From contig JADJCR010000004.1 in NCBI GenBank assembly GCA_016703125.1, positions 310,001 through 374,000 on the forward strand: DNA of 64,000 nucleotides, read 5' to 3'. Shown here in pieces: positions 54,599-62,745 of the stretch. The notes beneath the pieces are model-generated. The model ran no database searches. It was not told the DNA's origin and worked only from the letters and a program-made list of their open reading frames with translations. Origin of the DNA: Micrococcales bacterium. Its GTDB lineage: Bacteria; Actinomycetota; Actinomycetes; S36-B12; UBA10799. Every line of letters starts with the position of its first letter. Within the stretch, counting starts at the first letter, position 1. The position numbers and the translations under genes are program-made.

Positions 54599-56751
54599 TC
54601 AGGACCTGGACACCTCGCCGACCTCGAAGCGCACCATGTTCCCGCCCGCCCGCTTCGCCTCGTACATGGCATGGTCGGCGCGCGCGATGGCGTCATCGGG
54701 GGTCTCGCCCGGTTCCAGTAACGTCACACCGACACTCAGGCTCGGAGTGATGGTGATCCCCTCGAAGTCCAACGGCCGATGGGCATACGCGAGCATGTCC
54801 TCGAGGACGACGAGTCCCTGCTTCGGCTGCCGGAGTCCGGTGAGGATCATGATCATTTCGTCGCCCCCGACGCGAGCCACGCAGTCATCGGCGCGCAGCC
54901 GCTCACGGATACGGGCCGACACCACCTGGAGCAGCTCGTCACCTGCCAGGTGCCCGTGGGAGTCGTTGATCGTCTTCAGCGCGTCGACGTCGGCGAACGC
55001 CAGCATGTTGAGCGTTCCGGCGCGGGGAGGGTGGCCCAGCACGGCGGCGAGTTGACGGTACCCCGCATCCCGGCTCAGCAGGCCCGTCAAAGGATCCCTG
55101 GTGGCGCGGCGCTCCAACTCCTCGCGTTCGGCGACCTGGGCGGTGATGTCGCGCAGGCGGGCGACCCTGCCGATGCGCCGGCCCGCTTCGTCGTGCAGCG
55201 GCGTGCTGGCCAGGTCCACCCACACCGTCGAACCGTCCGGGCGCATGAGCGGCAGTTCGAAATGACCCTCCTCGTCGCTGCGGGCGAGCCGTGTCATCTC
55301 CGCGAGCACGTTCTGCCGATGCGACGGTGCCACGATGTCCAGGAGGTCGCCCCCAGCAGGTCGTGGGGTGGGCGCCCCAGCAGTTCCAGGCAGTTCGGCG
55401 ACACCCACGTCACGCGTCCCTTGTCGTCGTACTGGGCCAACACGTCGGCACTGTGCTCGGCCAACTTCTGGAAACGTTCGGCGGTCTCTCGCACCATGTC
55501 CTCGCGGCGTCGCGCTTCGGTCACGTCCAGGATCTGCGAGATGAAATGCAGCACCCGCCCTTGCGTGTCGCGCACGGCGGCCACCGACAGATCCCCCCAC
55601 ACGATCTGCCCGTCCGGGCGCACATACCGCTTCACCAGCCGAAACGAGTCACGTCTCCCGTCGAGGAGTTCCTGCACCATCCGCCCATCCACGCCGACAT
55701 CATCAGGGTGGGTCAGCGCCTGCCAGGTACTCGACAGCAATTCCTCCTCGTTGCGCTCGAGTACGTAACACAGTGCCGGGTTCACGCGCAGGAAACGCCC
55801 GTCGCGGCCCACCAAGGCCTGGCCGATGGGCGCGTTGTCCATCGTGGCTCGGAACAGGGCCTCGCTTCTTGCCAGCGCCTCCCGGTCGGCGTGAGCCGCC
55901 GAGACGTCCCGGACCCGCGCCACCCAGTGGCTGATCCCACCGTCCTCATTGCGCACGACCCTCACCGCCACCTCGGTCCAGGCGGTGCGTCCGTCTGCGC
56001 GAACGGCCGCGATCTCGGCCACTTGGTCGCCACTTCCCTTGGCGTCTGCGATCAGTTGCAGGAAGCGAGGCCGATGATCGGGGTGCACCAACTGGCCGAT
56101 CCGCATCCCCACCATCTCCGCGGGTTCGTAACCGTAGATCTCCAGGACTGCCGGCGAGGCCCACTCGATGTCGCCCGATGGATGGATCTGGAACACGACA
56201 TCGCCGCTGGTCTCGGCGATGAGACGGTAGGCGTCGTGCTCGCGCCGCCGGTCCTCCAGAGTGACCGCCGCCCGCAGGACGGAGGCGATGAACGCGCCGA
56301 GTCTGGTGGCGGCTGCCACGTCGGCCTCCCCGAAGGCATCCTCCTGCCGCGACGCCACGCTGAGCACCCCGGCGACCTCGTCCCCGCTGAACAGAGGCAC
56401 CACGACCAGCGAACGGACCCCCGTGCGTCGCACGTAGGGGGAGAAGGCCCGGTCGTCGTCGGCCGCGTCCGGACTGATCAGAACCTCGCGACGATCGACC
56501 GCCTGCCCCGCCAGACTGCCGTGGCGGGGCAGTTGCACTTCCTCCGTGCCCTCCAGGATGCCGGCCGAGTGTGCGTGGTCGAACGCGTCGTCACGCAGCA
56601 GGCTCACCAGCGCCCCGGTGCCGTTGGTGATCTCGCACGCAGCGGCCACGATCCTGCGCATCACGTCGTGAACCGACAGCTTCTCGGTGATCATGGCGTG
56701 CTGCACGTCGATGATCGTGCGCAATGCCGCGATCTCTCCCCGGGCCGACAC
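54599..56751 (-). CDS. diguanylate-cyclase-type GAF-PAS-PAS-PAS-GGDEF sensor, with one frame break
   Basis: About 717 residues when repaired. N-terminal GAF domain (about 18-165), then three or more PAS/PAC domains, then GGDEF. The active-site signature is GGDEM rather than GGDEF or GGEEF; an RxxD product-inhibition site (RADD) lies 5 residues before it. No membrane segment, so a cytosolic c-di-GMP sensor is likely if active. The frame breaks in the C5 run 55350-55354; one more base joins PHDLLG to GDLLDIVAP. GTG start supported by TACTCT 6 nt upstream. Confidence 0.87.
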
Positions 56752-56757
56752 GCTTCC

Positions 56758-56763
56758 AGAGTA
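56758..56763 (-). promoter_or_regulatory. -10 element TACTCT of the GGDEF gene
   Basis: Hexamer 6 nt before the GTG at 56751. Confidence 0.5.
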
Positions 56764-56819
56764 GGAGACTCGAACACGCCGACGCCGGACACGAAAGAGG
56801 GACGCCCGCGTCCCGATGG

Positions 56820-56891
56820 CTCCCCGCCCAGGACTCGAACCTGGAACGACTGGACCAAAACCAGTTGTGTTGCCGATTACACCAACGGGGA
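56820..56891 (-). tRNA. tRNA-Gln (anticodon TTG)
   Basis: 72 nt folding into a full cloverleaf: acceptor TCCCCGT/GCGGGGA with one G-T pair, anticodon stem ACTGG/CCAGT, loop TTTTGGT giving anticodon TTG, T-loop GGTTCGAGTCC. The CCA end is encoded (56817-56819). Confidence 0.96.
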
Positions 56892-56916
56892 ATGTGCTCC
56901 CAGGCTATCGCGGTGT

Positions 56917-57837
56917 TCAGTTGATGACGGCCACCGTGTGCGCACCGGAGACCGGGCCGGTGGTGATGCGGGCGCTGCGGCAGAGTCCCGTGGTCGACAA
57001 GCCCACGGCCAGTTCCAGGCCGTGCTCCGCATCGCGGGCGAGGAAGACACAGGTGGGTCCACTGCCGCTCACCATCGCGCCGAGCGCGCCGTAGTCCAGG
57101 CCAGCTTCCAGTAAGAGGTCGAGTTCCGGGCGCATGGCGATGGCGGCGGCCTGCAGGTCGTTGTGCAGGTGCTGTCCGAGGCCCACCTGATCGCCGGAAC
57201 GCACCGCGGCCAGCAACTCACGCGGGACGCCCGGGGCCGGGACCTCGCGCCCGGCGCTGAGCCGGTCGAACGTGGCGTACACCTGCGGCGTCGACAAGGT
57301 GGCGAACGAGGTCGCGACGACCCAGGTGAACTCCCCGGTGGCCAGGACCGGGGTGAGCAACTCCCCGCGCGAGGCACCCAGTGCGGTTCCGCCCTGCAGG
57401 CTGAAAGGCACGTCCGAACCCAGGTCAGCGGCGATCTCGGCCAGTGCGGACATCGAACAGCCCAGACCCCACAGCACGTTGCACGCCACGAGGGCGGCGG
57501 CTGCGTCCGCGGAGCCCCCGGCCATGCCGCCAGCCACCGGTATCGACTTCGTCATCACCAGCCGGGCACCGGACTTCACCTTGTGGCGCTTCTTGAGGGC
57601 CCGGGCCGCCCGGACGGCAAGGTTGTCCGAGGCGCGGCCCGGCACCTGTTCCCCGTCGGGATCCATCTCCAGGCTGATCCCGGACTCCTGCGGCAAGGCG
57701 GTGAGTTCGTCCGCGAGGTCGAGGGCCTGGAAGACGGTGGCCAGCTCGTGGTAACCGTCCTCACGCAGCGGCCCCACCCCCAGGTAGAGGTTGATCTTGG
57801 CTGGGGCTTCCACCGAGACGGCTTTCGGAAGCGGCAC
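56917..57837 (-). CDS. ispE: 4-diphosphocytidyl-2-C-methyl-D-erythritol kinase
   Basis: 306 residues, GHMP kinase of the MEP isoprenoid pathway. APAKINLYLGV at the start, ATP loop PVAGGMAGGSADAAAAL, C-terminal MVSGSGPTCVFL. GTG at 57837 is supported by TAGCCT 6 nt upstream. The next minus-strand feature downstream is tRNA-Gln; rsmA lies upstream. Confidence 0.96.
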   Translation of the reverse strand: MPLPKAVSVEAPAKINLYLGVGPLREDGYHELATVFQALDLADELTALPQESGISLEMDPDGEQVPGRASDNLAVRAARALKKRHKVKSGARLVMTKSIPVAGGMAGGSADAAAALVACNVLWGLGCSMSALAEIAADLGSDVPFSLQGGTALGASRGELLTPVLATGEFTWVVATSFATLSTPQVYATFDRLSAGREVPAPGVPRELLAAVRSGDQVGLGQHLHNDLQAAAIAMRPELDLLLEAGLDYGALGAMVSGSGPTCVFLARDAEHGLELAVGLSTTGLCRSARITTGPVSGAHTVAVIN

Positions 57838-57843
57838 CTCTCC

Positions 57844-57849
57844 AGGCTA
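57844..57849 (-). promoter_or_regulatory. -10 element TAGCCT of ispE
   Basis: Hexamer 6 nt before the ispE GTG; it overlaps the end of rsmA. Confidence 0.5.
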
Positions 57850-58689
57850 GGGGCTGGACAGCCGCGACTTCGCGCCGGCGAGGGCCAAGAAGTCGTCCAC
57901 GCTCAGGGATTCCCCCCGGCGGGTGGGGTCGATGCCGGCCTCCTCACAGATCGTCACCGCCGGCAGCGGCGCGGCCCACTCGCGCAGCGCGCTGCGCAGC
58001 ATCTTCCGGCGCTGCCCGAACGCCGCATCCACGGCCGCGAACGTGGCCGCACGCTGTTCGGCATCGGGCTGCTCGTGCCGCACGAAGCGGACAAGGCCTG
58101 ATTGCACGTTCGGGGCGGGCCAGAATACCTCCGTGCCGACCTTCCCGGCCCATGTCGCGTCGGCCCACCAGGAGGTCTTGACCGAGGGGACACCGTACTG
58201 GCGAGATCCTGGCCCGGCGGTCAGCCGCTGGGCGACCTCGGCCTGCACCATGACCACCCCGGAGGTCACTGACGCGAACCTCTCGAGGACATTCAAGAGG
58301 ATGGGCACGCCGGTGTTGTACGGCAGATTCGCCACGAACGCCGTCACCTCGGCCTGGGGCTGCATCGCCACCGCGTCCTCGCACCGCACGGTCAACCGAT
58401 CGGCCGCATCCGGCGAGAACTGCTTGATGGTGATCGGCAGTCGGCGCGCGAGGCGGGCGTCTATCTCGACCGCCTCCACCCGGGCGCCGGTCTCCAGCAG
58501 TGCCAGCGTCAACGACCCCAGTCCAGGTCCCACCTCCAGGACGACGTCGCCGGGACCGACGTGGGCGGCCGCAGCGATCCGGCGCACGGTGTTCGGGTCG
58601 ATGACGAAGTTCTGGCCGAGTTTCTTCGTCGGTTGCAGGTCGAGTTCCCGAGCCAGGTCGCGGATCTGGGCGGGACCCAGCAGCGCCAT
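57847..58689 (-). CDS. rsmA: 16S rRNA A1518/A1519 dimethyltransferase
   Basis: 280 residues. KKLGQNFVID, SAM motif VLEVGPGLGSLT, and catalytic NLPYNTG. KsgA-type modification of the 3' end of 16S rRNA. ATG at 58689 overlaps the tatD stop by one base (TGATG). Confidence 0.97.
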   Translation of the reverse strand: MALLGPAQIRDLARELDLQPTKKLGQNFVIDPNTVRRIAAAAHVGPGDVVLEVGPGLGSLTLALLETGARVEAVEIDARLARRLPITIKQFSPDAADRLTVRCEDAVAMQPQAEVTAFVANLPYNTGVPILLNVLERFASVTSGVVMVQAEVAQRLTAGPGSRQYGVPSVKTSWWADATWAGKVGTEVFWPAPNVQSGLVRFVRHEQPDAEQRAATFAAVDAAFGQRRKMLRSALREWAAPLPAVTICEEAGIDPTRRGESLSVDDFLALAGAKSRLSSP

Positions 58690-59546
58690 CAGAACGCTCC
58701 GAACGCCTCGAAGGTGTTGGCCCGCACCGTCTCGCACAGCGTCCCCAGGTCCTCCTGCAGGTGCTCGGCCATGAATCGCATCGTGAGTGGGATGAGGTAT
58801 GAGGCGTTCGGGTGCCCGCGGTGCGGGACCGGGGCCAGGAAGGGCGCGTCGGTCTCCACCAGCAGGCGGTCGCGCGGGACGGCGGTCAGCGCCTCTCGCA
58901 GGGGCCCCGCGTTCTTGAAGGTGACGACGCCGGCGAACGAGCAGAACCACCCGCGAGCCACGACCTCGCGGGCGAAATCGGCATCGCCGCTGAAGCAGTG
59001 CATCACCACCCGGCGCGGGGCACCTTCGTCGTCCATGACGCGCAGGATGGCGGTGTGCGCGTCCCGGTCGTGGATGACCAGGGCCTTGTCCAGTTCCTTG
59101 GCCAGCCGGATGTGGACGCGGAAGGATTCCTCCTGCGCGGCGCGCCCGGCCGCATCGGTGCGAAAGAAGTCCATCCCCGTTTCCCCGACGGCGACCACGC
59201 GCTCACCGCGAGCCAACTCCGCAATGCGTCGCCACGCCTCCTGCAGCGCCTCAGCCCCCCGGTCGGCATGGATGCGGGGCGCCTCGTTCGGGTGCAGAGC
59301 CAACGCCGCCACGATCCGGGGCCACTCACCGGCCAGCCGCACCGCCTCCTCTGAACTGGGCACGTCAACGCCGACCTGCACCACGGCATCGACGCCGGCG
59401 GCTTCGGCCGCAGCCAAGGCCGTCCCCACATCGATTCCTGCCTCACCGTCACGACCCGAGGCCCCGATGTCCAGGTGGCAGTGGCTGTCCACCACCGGTG
59501 AGGGCAGTGGCTCGGGCAGCGCGGGATAGCCCTCCGGCAGCGTCAC
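58689..59546 (-). CDS. tatD: TatD family metal-dependent hydrolase
   Basis: 285 residues, amidohydrolase-type TIM barrel: DSHCHLD metal motif, GETGMDF, VIHDRDAH, CFSGD, ETDAPFLAP. TatD members are DNA 3'-5' exonucleases or deoxyribonucleases. Overlaps metG by 4 nt upstream and rsmA downstream; tightly packed operon. Confidence 0.95.
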   Translation of the reverse strand: MTLPEGYPALPEPLPSPVVDSHCHLDIGASGRDGEAGIDVGTALAAAEAAGVDAVVQVGVDVPSSEEAVRLAGEWPRIVAALALHPNEAPRIHADRGAEALQEAWRRIAELARGERVVAVGETGMDFFRTDAAGRAAQEESFRVHIRLAKELDKALVIHDRDAHTAILRVMDDEGAPRRVVMHCFSGDADFAREVVARGWFCSFAGVVTFKNAGPLREALTAVPRDRLLVETDAPFLAPVPHRGHPNASYLIPLTMRFMAEHLQEDLGTLCETVRANTFEAFGAF

Positions 59547-61081
59547 GCGGTCTCCAGCCGCGGGAACAGCGCCGCGCCCTTGGTCACGGTCGTGCCGGGA
59601 GGCAGCTGACCCCAGATGGCCACGTCCTGAACGGACTGCGCGGCCAGGTCCTCCTGCACCCCCAAGCTGGCCCAGATCTCGGCCGTGGCCTTCGGCATCA
59701 CGGCGTGGTAGAGCACGGCGATGGCGCGCAGGGACTCGCAGATCGTGTACAGGACGGTGTCCAGACGTTGAGCGTCCGCCTCGTCCTTGGCCAGCACCCA
59801 GGGCTCCTGCTCGGTGACGTACACGTTGACAGCATCGACGAAGTCCTTGACCGCCAGGATGCCGGTGCTGAAATCCAGTTGGACCATCGCCGCATCCGCA
59901 CGCTCAGCGCAGGCCGCGAGCAACTCCTGCAGCGCCAGGTCTGCGTTGGCGTAGTCCCCGGGGGCGGGCAGTGAACCGGCACGGTAGCGGGCCACCATGG
60001 CCGTGGCCCGGGAGGCCAGGTTGCCCAGCCCGTTGGCCAGTTCGGCGGTATAGCGCGCAGCCATGTCCTCCCAGGAGAACGAGCCGTCCTGCCCGAACTG
60101 GATGGCCCGCAGGAAGTAGTAGCGGAAGGCGTCGGAGCCGAAGTCGTCGATGATCTGCTCCGGCGAGATCCCGGTGAGCTTGCTCTTGCTCATCTTCTCC
60201 CCACCGACCAGCAGCCAGCCGTGGGCGAAGACCTTCGCGGGCAAGGGCAGGCCGGCGGCCATCAGCATGGCCGGCCAGTAGACCGCGTGGAAGCGCAGGA
60301 TGTCCTTGCCCACCAGATGCACATCAGCCGGCCAGTTCGCGGCGAACTTCCGTTCGTCGTCGCCGTAGCCGATCGCCGTGATGTAGTTCAACAGCGCGTC
60401 GAACCACACGTAGACGACCTGCTGCTCGTCCCACGGCAGCGGCACCCCCCACGACACGCTGGAGCGTGACATGGAAATGTCCTCGAGCCCGCCCTTGATG
60501 AAGGAGACGACCTCGTTGTACGCGCTGCGGGGTTCCACCGCCTGCGGATGCCGCTCGTAGTGCTCGAGCAGGGCGTCAGCGAACTGGGCGAGGCGGAAGA
60601 AGTAGTTGGTCTCGTGCAGCATCTCGACGGGGCGGTCGTGGATCGGGCACTTGCCGTCGACGAGGTCGCCGGGCCGCTTGAACTCCTCGCACCCGACGCA
60701 GTACGGCCCTTCGAAGTCGGCCTCGTACACATGGCCGTTGTCCTGCAGGGTCCGCCAGAATTTCTGCACCCCGATGCGGTGCCGGTCGCTGGTCGTGCGG
60801 ATGAAATCGTCGTTCGCGGCATCGATGGTCTGCAGGACCGGCTTCCACGACTCCTCCACGAGCCGGTCGCACCACACCTGCGGCTCCACGCCGTTGTCCC
60901 GCGCGGTGCGTTCCACCTTGGTCCCGTGCTCGTCGGTGCCCGTGAGGTAGAACACCGGTTCCTGCCGCTGCCGGCGCCAGCGCGTGAGCACGTCGCCGGC
61001 CACGGTGGTGTACGCGTGGCCGATGTGTGGGGCGTCGTTGACGTAGTAGATGGGCGTCGTGACGTAGAACGCCTTAGTCAT
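59543..61081 (-). CDS. metG: methionyl-tRNA synthetase
   Basis: 512 residues, class I. HIGH motif at 19-22 (PHIGHAYTT), one zinc-knuckle region (YCVGCEEF, GKCPIH) and GGEKMSKSK. No C-terminal tRNA-binding domain, so it is a short MetRS form. AGGAGA ribosome binding site before the ATG. Upstream lies the 61-kb repeat array. Confidence 0.97.
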   Translation of the reverse strand: MTKAFYVTTPIYYVNDAPHIGHAYTTVAGDVLTRWRRQRQEPVFYLTGTDEHGTKVERTARDNGVEPQVWCDRLVEESWKPVLQTIDAANDDFIRTTSDRHRIGVQKFWRTLQDNGHVYEADFEGPYCVGCEEFKRPGDLVDGKCPIHDRPVEMLHETNYFFRLAQFADALLEHYERHPQAVEPRSAYNEVVSFIKGGLEDISMSRSSVSWGVPLPWDEQQVVYVWFDALLNYITAIGYGDDERKFAANWPADVHLVGKDILRFHAVYWPAMLMAAGLPLPAKVFAHGWLLVGGEKMSKSKLTGISPEQIIDDFGSDAFRYYFLRAIQFGQDGSFSWEDMAARYTAELANGLGNLASRATAMVARYRAGSLPAPGDYANADLALQELLAACAERADAAMVQLDFSTGILAVKDFVDAVNVYVTEQEPWVLAKDEADAQRLDTVLYTICESLRAIAVLYHAVMPKATAEIWASLGVQEDLAAQSVQDVAIWGQLPPGTTVTKGAALFPRLETA

Positions 61082-61152
61082 GCGGGGTCTCCTGGCTGGT
61101 CTCGCCCCAGTCTAGGCGGGGCTGTGGTCGCACCTGTCGTGCTCATCGCACT

Positions 61153-61885
61153 GCCGCGGGATTCACAGGCGGGAGTGATACCTACAGGCGGGAGCCAACC
61201 GTGCAGAATCGCTCCCACTGCCCGTGCTCCGCCCTGCCGGTCCCACCGGCAGCCACCCCCCGGGCCGCGGGATCCACAGGCGGGAGCGATCCAACCGCGT
61301 GTCACATCCGCCTGGCGCCAGTCCCTCCGCCGGCCACCCCTTGCGCCGCGGGATTCACAGGCGTTAGCGAAACCTCCAGGCGGGAGCGATCCAACCGTGC
61401 AGAATCGCTCCCCACTGCCCGTGTCACTCCCGCCCTGCGCTGGTCCCACCGGCAGCCACCCCCCGTGCCGCGGGATTCACAGGCGGGAGCGATCCAACCG
61501 CGTGTCACATCCGCCTGGCGCCAGTCCCTCCGCCGGCCACCCCCCGGGCCGCGGGATTCACAGGCGTTAGCGAAACCTCCAGGCGGGAGCGATCCAACCG
61601 TGCAGAATCGCTCCCCACTGCCCGTGTCACTCCCGCCCTGCGCTGGTCCCACCGGCAGCCACCCCGGGCCGCGGGATCCACAGGCGGGAGCGATACAACC
61701 GCGTGTCATCCGCCTGGCGCCAGTCCTCCGCGGCCACCTTGCGCGGGACAGGCGTTAGCGAAACCTCCAGGCGGGAGCGATCCAACCGTGCAGAATCGCT
61801 CCCCACTGCCCGTGTCACTCCCGCCCTGCGCTGGTCCGGCCGACAGCCACCCCCGGGCCGCGGGATCCACAGCCGGGAGCGATCC
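61153..61885. repeat. large tandem array of about 3.5 copies of a 203-bp two-part unit
   Basis: Two alternating blocks, A (about 112-122 bp) and B (about 73-82 bp), both starting GCCGCGGGATYCACAGGCG. Block starts: A 61153, B 61264, A 61345, B 61467, A 61548, B 61668, A 61741, partial B 61857. Block A holds the hairpin GGGAGCGAT / ATCGCTCCC with a 13-nt loop. The last B-A pair has several deletions in C runs. The gap 61082-61891 between metG and rsmI shows no credible gene; its open frames encode repeat shadows. Confidence 0.9.
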
Positions 61886-61891
61886 CGTGCT

Positions 61892-62722
61892 TCACCCACC
61901 CACGACCAGCGCGTACAACTCGCGGCGCGAGACTCCCGCGCCCCGGGCCACCTGCGCGACCGCCTCACTGGTCCGCATCCCGCCGGCCACCAGCGAACGC
62001 ACATCGTCGACGAGATCCACGGGGTCTGGGGCCGTCTCCGGGGCGCCCGCCACCACGAGGGTGACCTCCCCGAGAAGATCCCCGGCCCGCGGCACGAGTT
62101 CTGCCGCCGTGCCCCTCAGCACCTCCTCGTAGGTCTTGGTCAGCTCGCGGCACAACGCGACCTGCCGGTCCTGGCCGAAGAACTCCGCGATGTCCGCCAG
62201 GCAGTCCTGGGTGCGTCGGGGACTCTCGAAGAAGACCATCGTCCGCGGTTCGGCGACCAGGGCCCGCAGTCGCTGGCGCCGCTGCCCGGGGCGGCGGGGC
62301 AGGAAACCCTCGAAGCAGAACCGGTCGGACGGCAGGCCGCTGAGAACCAAGGCCGTGGTCACCGCGCTCGGCCCGGGCAGGCACGTGACCGGCAACCCCC
62401 GAGCAATGCAGGCGCGAACGGCCGCCAACCCCGGGTCGCTGACCGACGGCATGCCCGCATCGGTGACCACCAGGACCCGCAACCCGTCCGCCACCTGCGC
62501 AGCGATCATCTCCGCGCGCTGGGATTCCACCGCGTCGTAGTGGGAGATGACCTTGCCGCCGATCCGGATCCCGAGGTCGGCGGCCAGCCTCCGGGCACGA
62601 CGAGTGTCCTCGGCCGCCACGACGTCGGCGGTGGCCAACGCATCACGCAACCGAGCCGAGGCATCCGCCGGGTCGCCGAGCGGGGTCGCGGCTACGAGCA
62701 GGATGCCGTCTCCTCCGGACAC
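61892..62722 (-). CDS. rsmI: 16S rRNA C1402 2'-O-methyltransferase
   Basis: 276 residues, SAM-dependent tetrapyrrole-methylase fold: VAATPLGDPADAS, AAEDTRRARRL, TDAGMPSVSDPG, CLPGPSAVTTAL, FFESPRR. Strong AAGGAGG site before the GTG. Divergent from pmt by 23 bp; rsmI-pmt pairing is standard in actinobacteria. Confidence 0.97.
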   Translation of the reverse strand: MSGGDGILLVAATPLGDPADASARLRDALATADVVAAEDTRRARRLAADLGIRIGGKVISHYDAVESQRAEMIAAQVADGLRVLVVTDAGMPSVSDPGLAAVRACIARGLPVTCLPGPSAVTTALVLSGLPSDRFCFEGFLPRRPGQRRQRLRALVAEPRTMVFFESPRRTQDCLADIAEFFGQDRQVALCRELTKTYEEVLRGTAAELVPRAGDLLGEVTLVVAGAPETAPDPVDLVDDVRSLVAGGMRTSEAVAQVARGAGVSRRELYALVVGG

Positions 62723-62732
62723 CGCACCTCCT

Positions 62733-62738
62733 TATGCT
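62733..62738 (+). promoter_or_regulatory. -10 element TATGCT of pmt
   Basis: Hexamer 7 nt before the GTG at 62746; chosen over ATG 62734, which overlaps it. Confidence 0.4.
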
Positions 62739-62745
62739 GGCCCGC

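Noticed and set aside
61201..61758. 185-codon and other open frames in the 61-kb array
   Set aside because: Their translations repeat with the DNA unit and lie wholly inside tandem repeats; they show no domain and no promoter.
61153..61885. CRISPR array
   Set aside because: Units are 70-120 bp, adjacent and similar throughout, with no unique spacers of constant length and no cas genes in the window.
61153..61885. Replication origin or iteron set
   Set aside because: No DnaA-box cluster or AT-rich unwinding region is visible and no replication initiator gene is nearby; flanked by rsmI and metG.
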